From assembly GCF_003086295.3 (NCBI RefSeq), contig NC_092050.1, positions 144,615,699 through 144,679,698 on the forward strand: DNA of 64,000 nt, written 5' to 3'. This document shows positions 22,029 to 33,631 of the stretch, one piece after another. The stretch comes from Arachis hypogaea. Taxonomy: Eukaryota; Streptophyta; Magnoliopsida; Fabales; Fabaceae. A program made the translations under genes and the position numbers. Each line of letters begins with the position of its first letter. Position 1 is the stretch's first letter. The notes under the pieces are model-generated. The model had not been told where the DNA came from and made no database searches. It saw only the letters and a program-made list of their open reading frames with translations.

Positions 22029-23136
22029 GGTGGATTCATTCCTTGTTCTTATTTCTTCTGTTTTTCGTTTCTATGTTAAGTGCTTATCCATGTTTGTGTC
22101 TTCATTACATGATCATTAGTAGTTAGTAACCATGTTTTAAAAGTTATGAATGTCCTATGAATTCATCACCTCTCTTAAATGAAAAATTTTTAATTCAAAA
22201 GAACAAGAAGTACATGAGTTTCGAATTTATCCTTGAACTTAGTTTAATTATATTGATGTGGTGACAATGCTTCTTGTTTTCTGAATGAATGCTTGAACAG
22301 TGCATATGTCTTTTGAAGTTGTTGTTTAAGAATGTTAAATATGTTGGATCTTGAAAGAATGATGACTAGGAGACATGTTATTTGATAATCTGAAAAATCA
22401 TAAAAATGATTCTTGAAGCAAGAAAAAGCAGCAAAGAACAAAGCTTGCAGAAAAAAAAATAGGCGAAAAAAAAAGGGGAAGAAAAAGAAAAAGCAAGCAG
22501 AAAAAGCCAATAACCCTTAAAACCAAAAGGCAAGGGCAAATAAAAAGGATCCCAAGGCTTTGAGCATCAGTGGATAGGAGGGCCTAAAGGAATAAAATCC
22601 TGGTCTAAGCGGCTAAACCAAGCTGTCCCTAACCATGTGCTTGTGGCGTGTAGGTGTCAAGTGAAAACTTGAGACTGAATGGTTAAAGTCAAGGTCCAAA
22701 GCAAAAAAGAGAGTGTGCTTAAGAACCCTGGACACCTCTAATTGGGGACTTTAGCAAAGCTGAGTCACAATCTGAAAAGGTTCACCCAATTATGTGTCTG
22801 TGGCATTTATGTATCCAGTGGTAATACTGGAAAACAAAGTGCTTAGGGCCACGGCCAAGACTCATAAAGAAGCTGTGTTCAAGAATCATCATACTGAACT
22901 AGGAGAGTCAATAACACTATTCGAAATCTAAAGTTCCTATAAATGCCAATCATTCTGAACCTCAATGGATAAAGTGAGATGCCAAAACTATTCAAGAGGC
23001 AAAAAGCTATAAGTCCCGCTCATATGATTGAAGCTCTGTTTCATTGATAGTTTGGAATTTATAGTATATTCTCTTCTTTTTATCCTATTTGATTTTTAGT
23101 TGCTTGGGGACAAGCAACAATTTAAGTTTGGTGTTG
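22029..23136 (+). other. 3' untranslated region of gypsy element
   Basis: No open frame here is convincing. An A/G-rich tract lies at 22440-22510. Two diverged tandem units begin CTAACCATGTGCTTGTGGCG (22629) and CCAATTATGTGTCTGTGGCA (22787). A purine-rich GGGGACAAG (23106) and AAGTTTGGTGTTG directly before the 3' LTR (to 23136) occupy the place of the plus-strand primer. Confidence 0.6.
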
Positions 23137-24869
23137 TGATGAGCGGATAATTTATACGCTTTTTGGCATTGTTTTTAGTATGTTTTTAGTAGGATCTAGT
23201 TACTTTTAGGGATGTTTTCATTAGTTTTTATGTTAAATTCACATTTCTGGACTTTACTATGAGTTTGTGTATTTTTTTGTGATTTTAGGTATTTTCTGGC
23301 TGAAATTGAGGGACTTGAGCAGAAATCAGATTCAGAGGTTGAAGAAGGACTGCTGATGCTGTTGGATTCTGACCTCCCTGCACTCAAAGTGGATTTTCTG
23401 GAGCTACAAAACTCGAAATGGCGCGATTTTAATTGCGTTGGAAAGTAGACTTCCAGGGCTTTCCAGAAATATATAATAGTCCATACTTTGGCCAAGAATA
23501 GATGACATAAACTGGCGTTCAACGCCAGCTTTCTGCCCAAATCTGGCGTCCAGCGCCAGAAAAGGAGCCAAAACCAGAGTTGAACGCCCAAACTGGCACA
23601 AAAGCTGGCGTTCAACTCCAAGAAGGACCTCTACACGTGCAACACTCAAGCTCAGCCCAAGCACACACCAAGTGGGCCCCGGAAGTGGATTTATGCATCA
23701 ATTACTTACTTCTGTAAACCCTAGTAGCTAGTTTATTATATATAGGACCTTTTACTATTGTATTAGACATCTTTGGATTATCTTTTGATCTATTGATCAC
23801 GTTTTGGGGGCTGGCCACTCGGCCATGCCTACCCTCTATTCACTTATGTATTTTCAAACGGTAGAGTTTCTACACTCCATAGATTAAGGTGTGGAGCTCT
23901 GCTGTTCCTCAAAGATTAATGCAAAGTACTACTGTTTTCTATTCAATTCATCTTGTTTCGCTTCTAAGATATTCATTCGTACTTCAATCTGAATGTGATG
24001 AACGTGACAATCATCATCATTCCCTATGAACGCGTGCCTGACAACCACTTCCGTTCTACATTAGAATTGAATGAGTATCTCTTAGATCCCTTAACCAGAA
24101 TCTTCGTGGTGTAAGCTAGAATGATGGCGGCATTCAAGAGAATCCGGAAGGTCTAAACTTTGTCTGTGGTATTCTGAGTAGGATTCAATGAATGAATGAC
24201 TGTGACGAGCTCCAAACTCGCGATTGCTGGGCGTTAGTGACAGACGCAAAAGGATAGTAAATCCTATTCCAGCATGATCGAGAACCGACAGATGAATAGT
24301 CGTGCCGTGACAGGGTGCGTTGACCATTTTTACTGAGAGGATAAGATGAAGCCATTGACAAGGGTGATGCCTCCAGACGATTAGCCGTGCCGTGACAGGG
24401 CATTGGATCATTTTCCCGAGAGATGACCGAAAGTAGCCATTGACAGTGGTGATGTATCACATAAAGCCAGCCATGGAAAGGAGTAGGACTGATTGGATGA
24501 AGATAGCAGGAAAGCAGAGGTTCAGAGGAACGAAAGCATCTCCATTCGCTTATCTGAAATTCTCACCAATGAATTACATAAGTATTTCTATCCTTACTTT
24601 ATGTTTTATTCACATAATATATTGTAGCCCATATGAGTCAACTTAACTGAGATTTACAAGGTGACCATAGCTTGCTTCAAGCCGACAATCTCCGTGGGAT
24701 TCGACCCTTACTCACGTAAGGTATTACTTGGACGACCCAGTGCACTTGCTGGTTAGTTACACGGAGTTGTGAACCATGGTCTTGGCATCATGTTTTTGGC
24801 GCCATTTCCAGGGAAAGAAAGAGCAATGAATTTTACATAATTAAAGTGTAATCACGATTCCGCGTACCA
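23137..24869 (+). repeat. 3' LTR of nested gypsy element
   Basis: Nearly identical to 14086-15817. Visible differences include GCGCGATTTTAATT against GCGCACTTCCAATT, GGGCCCCGG against GGGCCCGG and scattered transitions. It ends CGCGTACCA at 24869, followed by the second copy of the ATCTG target duplication. Confidence 0.92.
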
Positions 24870-26273
24870 ATCTGCATCACCCATGTCCTTTTCAAAGCTG
24901 TCGAGCAACAGATTTATTCGCGCATGGAACTTTTTCCAAGCCTTCTCATTCTCATAAGCTTGTTTGCGAGCTTCTTTGTATGAGTGTACCATCAGATTTG
25001 ACATGTTTGAAAATTCAGTTAGAACGTCCTTGATGGAATCAGCAACCTTTGTAGGCTCAGTATGACGACTTTCAAGATCACTTTCTGAAGGTTCAGAGGG
25101 CATGGAGCGTTTCCCTTTGTTACTTTTCACAGATCCAGAGACTCCTCCTTCTTTGATGGTGGAAACCTTGTTTTCTACATGCTCATTAGTTAAATCAACA
25201 TGAAAATATTCAAATATGCATGTAAGAAAAATGCCATAAGGCAGATTGGCCTTCTTGTCACTGCGAACACATTCCCACATGTGACACACCATTAAATAAG
25301 CAAATGAAATAGGAGAAGAAGTAAGGATTGTAAAAAGAACTAAGGTATCACAAACAGTTACTCTTTGGAAGGAACCACTCTGAGGCATCAAGATGTGATT
25401 GATGATTCTGTGAAGTAGCGCTCTTACGGGTCCAAGAGCTTTATGTGTCGAAACCGTCCCATCCAGGGCAGAGAAGTTTTCACAGGTTCGATTCAGAGCA
25501 ATCTGATATGTGACCCCAACCTGTGAATCCCACTTTCTAGTCATGTAGGCAGTCGCTCCTTCATCTGTGTATCCCAATGCAGCGCTGATGGTTTCTCTGT
25601 TCAGAGATAAGTGAACCCTCTTGACATATGAGTGGATTGCTCCGTCAAAATACACCATGTTTGCATAGAACTCGCGAACCAGTGATGGATAAACAGGCTT
25701 CTGAATATGAAATAAAGGGGTCTACTTCAGGGTATCAAACAGAGTGGCAAAGTTGATGCCTTTTGCAGTCAGCGCCTCTAAGTTTACTATGTGAGAATCA
25801 CATAGGTGACGTTTAGCCAGAACTTGATTGTGAAATTTATATGCAGCACAAGAGTTAAATCTGCCCGGATCAAAATGAGAATGCCCCTTATTGAACTTGT
25901 TTTTGAAATCAAGAGATTCCAAGTTTGGCCGTTCCCGAGTGTTGCGCAGAGAGTAGCCTTTTGCGCGTTGAGAGCTGTGGCCAGAGGGGTGAGGGGTTGA
26001 TTTTCTTGGTGGTGAATGAGGTAGAGAAGATTGTGACTCCTCTTCTTCTTCTACAACAGGTTCCTTTTCCTTTCCAATCTTCTTTCGAGATGAAGTTTTC
26101 TGGGTAATAACTTTTCTTCTCATGGTTTCGGTTGGCTGAGAGAAAGATGAAGGAGATGAAGAGGAAGTAGAATGTATGTGAATGTGAGTATGTGTTTGAG
26201 GAGTAGAAGAAAATGGAGGATTTTTGGAGAGTGGAGTTTGGCTACTTCTTTTAGGAACCACCTTCTTTTTCAT
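24870..26273 (-). pseudogene. env-position ORF of Sirevirus-like element (putative plant transposon protein domain)
   Basis: It starts at 26273 with a basic, Ser/Pro/Thr-rich N-terminus (about 110 residues), followed by FNSCAAYKFHNQVLAKRHLC and YPSLVREFYANMVYFDGA. The latter aligns in style with QEFYANAW of the gypsy accessory ORF. A single TAG at 25722-25724 interrupts the frame, probably in place of a Trp codon. The downstream part (25658-24870) has a Ser/Glu/Lys-rich region and a likely coiled coil (KEARKQAYENEKAWKKF). The gypsy LTR interrupts it at 24869. The frame continues without a shift at 14080-14033, where it ends. No signal peptide or transmembrane segment is apparent, so 'env' describes position only. 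Confidence 0.75.
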
Positions 26274-26637
26274 GTTATGAGAGTGGAGAGAGGAGAGGGA
26301 AGATGAAAGAGTGGCCGAAGAGATTGGAGAGAGGTGGGAGGTTACAATAGCATTTAATGCTAAGTGGAGAGAGAAGATTATGTGAGTAATGGACCATTAA
26401 TGACACGGTTATCAATCAAGGGAGGTTTTTAAATTAGAAATGAGATATTTGTTCCTTGAATCAAGGGAAGAGGTATGGGAAAGGATTATGTTTGACAAGA
26501 ACTCCTTCCCACAAGATATGATGTGATAACTTTCCAAAAAGTATTATTTAAAAAATAAGGAATTCAAAACGGGCCAGAGTCATGGATAAGATCAAAGAAG
26601 ATTTGATTGGGCCCAAGATCATTAATATCAGATTTAA

Positions 26638-26650
26638 TCTCCCCCTGTAT
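26638..26650 (-). other. polypurine-tract-like site after pol
   Basis: Read on minus: CAGGGGGAGATTA. It resembles the tract next to the 3' LTR (13187) and lies between the RNase H frame and the env-position ORF. Confidence 0.45.
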
Positions 26651-26779
26651 CCTGGCATGTTCATCACATCCTCAATTTGTCTCCTCCCAACCTACGAGAC
26701 AAAACCAAACAGAATTAGAAAAATCACAATTTACAACAGAATTCGATTCTAACATTCCCAAACTGTTTCTCAAAGAGCA

Positions 26780-28374
26780 GAATCTATCTTCACACAAGGG
26801 TTTAGTAAAAATGTCAGCAAGCTGTTCTTCGGATTTTACAAATTATCAATAGTTCCCTTTTGCACATGTTCTCTAATAAAATGATATCTAACTTTAATGT
26901 GCTTAGTTCTAGAGTGCAGAACAGAATTTTTTGAAATGTTAATTGCACTCATATTGTCACAAAATAAGGATATGCTATTGATTTTCAATTTGTAATCCTC
27001 CAACTGAGTTTTCAACCAAATTAATTGTGAACAACACACATAGGCAGATATATATTCAGCTTCGACTGTGAATAGAGCAACTGTGGCTTGTTTCTTGCTT
27101 GACCACATGTTAAGTTAGCTTCCAAGGAAGCAACACATTCTGGATGTGCTCCTTCTATCCACCCGATCTCCCGTGTAATTTGCATCACAAAATCCTACTA
27201 CACAAAAGTCATCAGATTTAGGATACCATAAGCTATAATCACATGTTCCCTTAATGTATCTAATGATTCTTTTGACAGCTAAAAGATGGGATTCTTTTGG
27301 GTGAGATTGAAACCTTGAACATACATCCACACTTTGGACAATATCCGGCCTAGAGGAGGTAAGATACATAAGTGAACCAATCATTCCTCTATACCGTGTT
27401 TCATCCATATCTTTGCCGTTTTCATCCTTTTCAAGTTTAGTATTTGGATGCATTGGTGTTCCCATAGGTTTGAAACTTTCTAGGCCAAATTTCTTGATTA
27501 ATTCTTTAGCATATTTTCCTTGGTGAATGAAAATGCCAATAGGAGTTTGTTTAATTTGGAGACCAAGAAAGAATGTTAGTTCTCCCATCAAACTCATTTC
27601 AAACTCACTAGTCATGAGTTTTTCAAACTCTTCACACAAGGATTCATTGGCTGATCCAAACACTATATCATCCACATAAAGTTGAACAAGAAGAATATCA
27701 TCATTTGATACTTTTATAAATAAAGTTGTATCGGTGGTTCTCCTTTGAAATTGGTTTTCCAACAAGAAGGCACTAAGCCTTTCATACCAAGCTCTTGGAG
27801 CTTGTCTTAGGCCATAAAGAGCCTTTGAAAGCTTAAAAACATGATTTGGAAATTTCTTTTGTTCAAAACCGGGGGGTTGGGTCACAAATACTTCTCTATC
27901 TATAAATCTATTAAGGGAAGCACATTTGACATCCATTTGGAACATTTTAAACCCTTTGTGGGCAGCATAGGCAAGAAGCAATCTAATTGCTTCCATTCTT
28001 GCTACTGGGGCAAAAGACTCATCAAAATCTATACCCTTCTCTTGATCGTAACCTTGAGCCACTAATCTAGCCTTGTTACGAACAACACTACTATCCTCAC
28101 CCAATTTATTTTTAAAAATCCACTTAGTACCCGTTACCTTCTTACCATTTGGATTAGGTACAAGTGTCCAAATCTCATTCTTTTCAAATTGAGCAAGTTC
28201 CTCTTCCATGGTTTTGACCCAAGAGGGGTCTTTTAAGGCTTGCTTCATGTTTAGAGGCTCTAATTGGGACAAGAAAGCAACGTTGCTTTGATCAGCTTGC
28301 TTTTTGCTTGAGGATCTAGTGGTCACGCCTTGGGAAGGATCACCAATGATAAAATTATGGGGGTAACCCTTCAT
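26780..28374 (-). pseudogene. copia reverse transcriptase-RNase H
   Basis: Conserved RT blocks are present: GTKWIFKNKLGEDSSVVRNK, ARLVAQGYDQEKGIDFDESF, PPGFEQ, LYGLRQAPRAWYERL and the catalytic LYVDDIVFGS. The RNase H part has GFCDANYTGDRVDRRSTS and, after a stop near 27112, SSKKQATVALFTVEAEYISA. The frame continues past 26836 with LADIFTKPL-type sequence after another stop. Normally invariant positions are altered (MDVKCASLNRF where copia RTs usually have MDVKSAFLNG), which fits decay. Confidence 0.85.
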
Positions 28375-28380
28375 AAATTT

Positions 28381-29568
28381 TCATTCTCTTGGCCTTGGAG
28401 GTAAGGATCTGCCTTGATGAGCTTCATCATTCTGATCTGTTCCGGATTCTCTTACTGGCTCAGGAAACAAAATGAAAATGTCTCCTCCATCCTGATGAGA
28501 CATTTCTGGGCGGACAGAATCTTCACTTGGGACAGTCTTGGGATTTTCTTCACTAACTTCCTGGTTCACCATATCCTCACAACCTGCATCATCTTCTACC
28601 ACAACACTAGGAATTGAGTTAGTATCACAAAAAGAAACTTGTATGGATTCCTCTTTGGTTCTATGTTCTTTGAGGTAAATTCTATATACTTTGCTAGTGG
28701 TGGAGTATCCAATAAACATTCTCTCATAGGATTTTGGATCAAACTTTCCAATATTTTCTTTATTATTAAGCACAAAACATATGCATCCAAAAATGTGAAA
28801 GTACTTAAGATTAGGAGGGGTTTCTTTCCATAGTTCATAAGGAGTTTTCTTTAACCCTTTTCTAATGATAATCCTATTCAAAATATAACAAGCTATATTT
28901 ACAGCTTCAGCCCATAGAAATTTTGGAACCTCATTTTCACAAAGCATAGCCCTAGTCATTTCTTGAAGGCTTCTATTCCTTCTTTCAACTACCCCATTTT
29001 GTTGAGGTGTTCTAGGACATGAAAAATTATAAGCAATTCCAAAATCATCACAAAAATTTTCAAAATCTTGGTTTTCAAATTCTTTTCCTTGATCACTTCT
29101 CAAGTGGGCAATTTTCAAATCCTTTTCATTTTGAATTCTTTTGCAAAGATTTGAAAAAGCATGGAAAGCATCATTCTTATGAGCTAGGAAAAGTATCCAA
29201 CCGAATCTAGAGTAGTCATCCACCACCACCAATCAATAATGTTTACCTCCTAAACTTTGAGTTCTTGTTGGACCAAAAAGATCAATATGCAACATTTCTA
29301 ATGGCCTCTTGGTGAAAATTCCATCTTTAGGTTTAAAAGAGGATTTTACTTGTTTGCCTAGTTGACAAGCATCACAAGTAATATCCTTATCAAATTTAAT
29401 ATTGGGAATTCCTCTCACCAAGTTCTTTTTAACAAGTTTAGAAATTTGGTACATGCTTGCATGACCTAATTTCTTATGCCATAACCATTTTTCAGATTCA
29501 AGTGAGGTAAAGCATGTTACTTTTGTTGCATCTTTTAGCTTCAAACAATATTTCACGAGATTTTTCAC
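28381..29568 (-). pseudogene. copia GAG-pre-integrase and integrase
   Basis: The pre-integrase zinc module is visible (WLWHKKLGHASMYQISKLVK, CDACQLGKQ). The catalytic core follows with HIDLFGPTRTQSLGGKHY, a stop at 29233, then VVVDDYSRFGWI, DFGIAYNFSCPRTPQQNGVVERRN and the Glu of the DDE triad in VVERRNRSLQEM. The C-terminal part reaches a Sirevirus-like GYSTTSKVYRIYLKE. One stop separates the first Asp block from the rest. Confidence 0.85.
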
Positions 29569-29602
29569 AAATAATTAAGCAATCCAATTTTCTAAAAATA
29601 AC

Positions 29603-29839
29603 CTAATACACAAGATCAAATAATTGGCTAATGCTTAGTAAATTGTGCTTCAAACCATCAACAAGAAGAACATCATTTATAAAAGAAGAAAAATTTTTAC
29701 CAACTTTTTCAATGCCCACTATTTTTCCTTTTCCATTATCACCGAATGTGACAAACCCTCCATCATATTCATAAAGTTTTATGAAGAAGGTTGCCTTTCC
29801 GGTCATATGCCTAGAGCATCCACTATCCATGTACCACAT
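29603..29839 (-). pseudogene. copia aspartic protease
   Basis: The protease signature WYMDSGCSRHMTG appears at the start, followed by VTFGDNGKGKIVG and LLVDGLKHNLLSISQL, all standard copia protease blocks. The frame is closed by stops on either side and separated from integrase. Confidence 0.85.
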
Positions 29840-29882
29840 ATTGTCCTTTCGCTTGGATGCTAGGCAAACCTACAAAATAAGC

Positions 29883-30653
29883 TCAAGTAACCTTAGGTAT
29901 CCAAATCTTTTTGGATCCTTTCACGTTAAACCACCTTCTTTGTCCCAATCCATTGTAATCACAAACAATTTTACAAACTTTATTTCCAATCATTCTTTCA
30001 CTAAAGAAACATTGAATATGATAATGACCATTCCGATTGCAAAATCTGCAAAATCTATGAGTTGCTGTTTTCACAAAGCTTGTTGGGTTTTGAAATCTTA
30101 CATCATTTGAAGATGAAGCTATGTTTGCAAAATAAGGTTTTTCAACAGATTTTATAACTTCATGAAAATCCAAACCAGCTTTATCATAAAGAGGTTTTTG
30201 ACTAGCCAAGAGTTAATTTAAATTTTCTGAACTTTGTGCAAAGTTGGCTAAGTCTTCCTTAAGTCTTTTTATCTCTTTATGCAGCCACTCATTTTCTTCA
30301 AAATAATTCAGATTTGCTGTTACAGAATGGTGGTATTCACAACTTTTAAGTTGAGCTTTTAACTGCTTGTTTTCTTCAATAAGTTTAACAACAATTTCAG
30401 CCTCCCTTAATTTATCCTTGAGAAAACCATTTTTAGCTTTTAAAATTTCAATTTGAGACTCAAGATCTTGGTTTTCACTTAGGAAACATTTGATTTTTTC
30501 AGAAAGATGGTCAATCATGAGATGAAGATCTTCAGTGTCAGGGTTATAAAAAACTACCTGCTCTACGTGATCGGCCATGAGGCAGGTTTGAGACTTGGTT
30601 TCTGATTCTTCATCTTCTTTAGAGTCATTTTCCAAGTCTTCCCAAGAAGCCAT
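29883..30653 (-). pseudogene. gag C-terminal/linker region with second zinc knuckle
   Basis: 30653-30213 encodes an acidic, Leu/Glu/Lys-rich coiled coil (HLSEKIKCFLSENQDLESQI, EENKQLKAQLKS). 30209-29883 contains a CX2CX3GHX4C knuckle (CRFCNRNGHYHIQC), common in long Sirevirus gags. The two parts are separated by a stop near 30212. Confidence 0.7.
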
Positions 30654-30656
30654 GAG

Positions 30657-31596
30657 TCATTTCCTCTTTCCCTTTTTCGGCTTCTTCTCCTTCTTTAGCT
30701 TAGGACAATCAGATTTGAAGTGCCCAGCTTCTTTGCAGTTGTAGCAAATCACTTTGCTGGAATCTTTTCTTGGTTTCCTTGAACCGCTTCCTTTTCTCCT
30801 TTCCTTGAGCTTCACAATTTTCTTGAATTTTTTTGCAAACAAAACAAATTTATTTTCAGAAGAATAATCACTGGATTCATCATCCAGGGGGTCAGTAACA
30901 GATTTGAGGGCTATTCCTTTTCTTTTAGTATCTTTTTTCAAATAAGTATTTTCAAATGCAAGTAAGTTTCCTCTCAAATCATCATAAGTCATGGAATTAA
31001 GACCACTACTCTCAGATATCACTATTGCCTTAGTTTTTCACTCTTTTGTGAGACTTCTCAAAATTCTCCTCACAAGCACAGATTCAGGATACGTTATTCC
31101 CATAGCATCCAAGCCATTGATGATAATGTCGAATCTTTCGAACAGATCATCAATTGATTCTCATTCCTTCATTGTGAACATCTCATATTCTCTGTTTAGC
31201 AAGTCAATTCTGGTCTTCTTCACTAGGGTTGTGCCTTCATGAGTGACTTGTAATTTGTCCCAGATTTTCTTTGCCGTTGTGCATCTTGATACCCGTCGGT
31301 ATTTCTCGAAACTGATAGCACAGTTAAGCAAGTTGATAGTTTTGGCATTGAGCTCTACCTTTTTTCTGTCTTCTTCGGTCCAGCTGGCTTCACCCTTGAG
31401 AGAGACCACACCATCAGCTCCTGTGGTGGTTGGGAATTGAGGACCTTCTAAGATTATTTTCCAGAGTCTGTAATCTACTGATTGGATAAAAATCTTCAAT
31501 CTTTCCTTCCAATAAGTGTAGTTCTTCCCATTAAAGAGAGGAGGTCTGTTGCTTGACTGCCCTTCCTATAAGTGAGTTTATTGCTTCCTGATTCAT
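30657..31596 (-). pseudogene. copia gag with zinc knuckle
   Basis: The gag (UBN2-like) domain reads NRPPLFNGKNYTYWKERLKI, then WKIILEGPQFP and KKIWDKLQVTHEGT. Stops interrupt it near 31160 and 31045. The first open frame contains CYNCKEAGHFKSDC (CX2CX4HX4C), the nucleic-acid-binding knuckle, and a basic end at 30657. A likely ATG lies at 31596, out of frame with the rest by one base. The sequence upstream to about 31700 still looks like leader; beyond that no LTR is found. Confidence 0.75.
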
Positions 31597-31700
31597 GGAT
31601 GATTAAGGTAATCTTATAATTATGTTTCCAGAGGCAGCTTTTTGGGCTAAGCTTTATGTTCTCAAGGAATGTGACCCTATTGAAGTTGCACAATCACAAG

Positions 31701-32525
31701 AGAGAGTGAAGAAAATCGATATGCTTGCATTGCAAGAATAAGGTAGAGTTTGTTACAACACAATGGGAAATAAAAACAGAATAAAATCTGCATGGCATGT
31801 TTTCAGCTATATATGTCAGCTGAAGGACACTCTTCTATATTTCTATTGCTTCTAATTTTGTTATCTATCATAACTAACTCGCTCGTTCGATTCTAGCATG
31901 CATGGATACAAGGGATAATAATATGCATAATCTCTAATAATGACCACGATTCCCTCCGGTAATTGTTTTTCAATCTTCTTGTCAGAATAAAGTGAAAGTT
32001 CAATTTAGGGAGTAGACTATGGATTAGGGAAAACTAAGTAGATTGTAGTTTGTGAATAGTCAAAAAAATTAAATGAAGATGATTTGTATTGAAGTTGATG
32101 CATCACGCTCCAACGAAATTCTATTCCTTTTTGGTCTTAGCAAAGTGTTATCTTAGATTCATGTAGGATATGAATCAGTTGGCACTTGGGGACAATTTTG
32201 TTTCTCTCTTTTATTGATCCATCAAACATTCAGTCTCTGTCCACGAATCATAATCTTTAAGTCTATTTAATGTTCGTGTCATCTTTTTAGAACCAATCAC
32301 AACTAATGTGTGGGAAGAGCAGAAGCAAAAGCATAACAAGTAGTAACACTCATAGCATTGCAAAGCCAATTATTTTATTATTATTATTTCCTTCCCTTTA
32401 ATGTGAAAATTTCAAAAATAACATTCTTGCTCAAGGCAGCGAGATCAACGTATCTTAGTGAATGCACACAAGAACCAATGTTTGCATGGTGCTCAATGAC
32501 AAAGTGTTGAATATAATGCGATGTA
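31701..32525. other. non-coding: truncated copia end and LRK10L 3' flank
   Basis: There is no open frame of note and no LTR resembling 11543-13182. The LRK10L stop codon is at 32526, so the first few hundred bases here (going down from 32525) should include its 3' UTR. I could not pick a poly(A) signal with confidence. Confidence 0.5.
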
Positions 32526-33631
32526 CTAATTTAACAAAGTAGAAGATTCTGAAATTGATCTTACAGGAGAAGACAGAGCAGGTCTTGGTGGCATTTTTAT
32601 GGAATCTATGCTGCCTTCTAACATTTCTACAACTTTGCTCATTGTAGGTCTATCATTTGGAACTGTTTGAATACACCATAAACCCACAATCGTCATTTTC
32701 TTAACCAATTCATTTTCCTCTATTGCCACCACTCCATCTTCAGGTCCTAATTGAGTGCCTTGCTCAAGCTTTTTGTATATCCAATCAGGAAAATATATCT
32801 CACTTGTTTGACTCCCTTCTACATTAATGTTCTTCTTTCCTCCCACTATATCAAGAAGCATCATTCCGTAACTATAAACATCAGATTTATTAGAAGCTTT
32901 GCCGAAATGTCTACTCCAAACTTCTGGAGCTATATACCCAATTGTTCCTCTAGCATCCGACATGGAAATAAGACTTTCCTTCCCTGGACAAAGTTTTGCT
33001 AGTCCAAAATCTGATATCTTAGGACAAAAATTTTCATCCAAAAGAATATTATGTGGCTTTATGTCAAAATGTAAAATTTGAGTGTTGCATCCTCTATGTA
33101 AGTACTCTAACCCCCTAGCTATCCCTTTGGCAATTTGATACAGCTTATCCCAACTCAACAATGTAGTAGTTTCAACTCCTTCTTTTCTGTAAATAAACTT
33201 GTCAAGGGAACCATTTGATATAAATTCATAAATAAGAACTTTCTTGCGACCTTCAAAGCAGAATCCAAAAAGGGTGACAACATTAACATGAGAAGTTCTA
33301 CTAATGCTAGCTACCTCATTGATAAACTCTTTACCATTTCCTTTGGATGGATTCAACATTTTGACTGCCACATTAGAACCATCGGATAACTTTCCCTTGT
33401 ATACAACACCAAAACCACCTTGTCCTAGTTTAACTTTGAAGGAGTTGGTCATTTTCTTCACATCAGAAAATTTATATCTTTTTATAGTTAACACTCCATG
33501 ATCTTTTAAAAAAGTTTCAATATCTTGGTTACCCTTTGTTGGAAAGCAGTATTTTTCTCGCCATCTTGGTAACATGTAGATAAAATAACAAATACTCAAC
33601 AATCCTGCAATTACTGCAGCTGCTGTAGCAC
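32526..33631 (-). CDS. exon 3 of LRK10L gene: transmembrane helix and kinase
   Basis: It begins with GATAAAVIAGLLSICYFIYM (the membrane helix). The glycine loop LGQGGFGVVYKG lies at about residue 341, the ATP-anchoring Lys in VAVKML at about 363, the catalytic loop HFDIKPHNILLD at about 460, DFGLAKLC at about 480, and the activation segment ends at GTIGYIAPE. The loop reads HFD instead of HRD, as is usual in LRK10L kinases (non-RD). The C-terminus has the family's PPRPALSSP segment. All key catalytic residues are present, so an active kinase is expected. Confidence 0.92.

Larger units (their letters stand above)
14086..24869 (+). mobile_element. non-autonomous Ty3/gypsy (Athila-like) retrotransposon, nested, young
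   Basis: It has two nearly identical LTRs (14086-15817, 23137-24869), TG...CA ends and a perfect 5-bp target duplication ATCTG (14081-14085 and 24870-24874). The primer site matches tRNA-Asp. Between the LTRs lie a long leader, a gag-protease ORF (17716-19977) and an accessory ORF (20877-22028). Reverse transcriptase, RNase H and integrase are absent, so it must rely on a partner. I count roughly 15 differences between the LTRs by eye, so the insertion is recent. It sits inside the env-position ORF of an older copia element. Confidence 0.93.
11543..31700 (-). mobile_element. Sirevirus-like Ty1/copia retrotransposon, decayed, split by nested gypsy
   Basis: Reading on minus, the order is gag, zinc knuckle, linker, protease, GAG-pre-integrase, integrase, RT, RNase H, env-position ORF, polypurine tracts and 3' LTR. 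That order of integrase before RT is Ty1/copia. The extra ORF after RNase H and the repeated polypurine tracts before the 3' LTR are Sirevirus marks. All coding segments carry stops or frameshifts. The 5' LTR and PBS are not found to the right of 31700, so the element is truncated there. A Ty3/gypsy element (14086-24869) is inserted in the env-position ORF. Confidence 0.85.
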
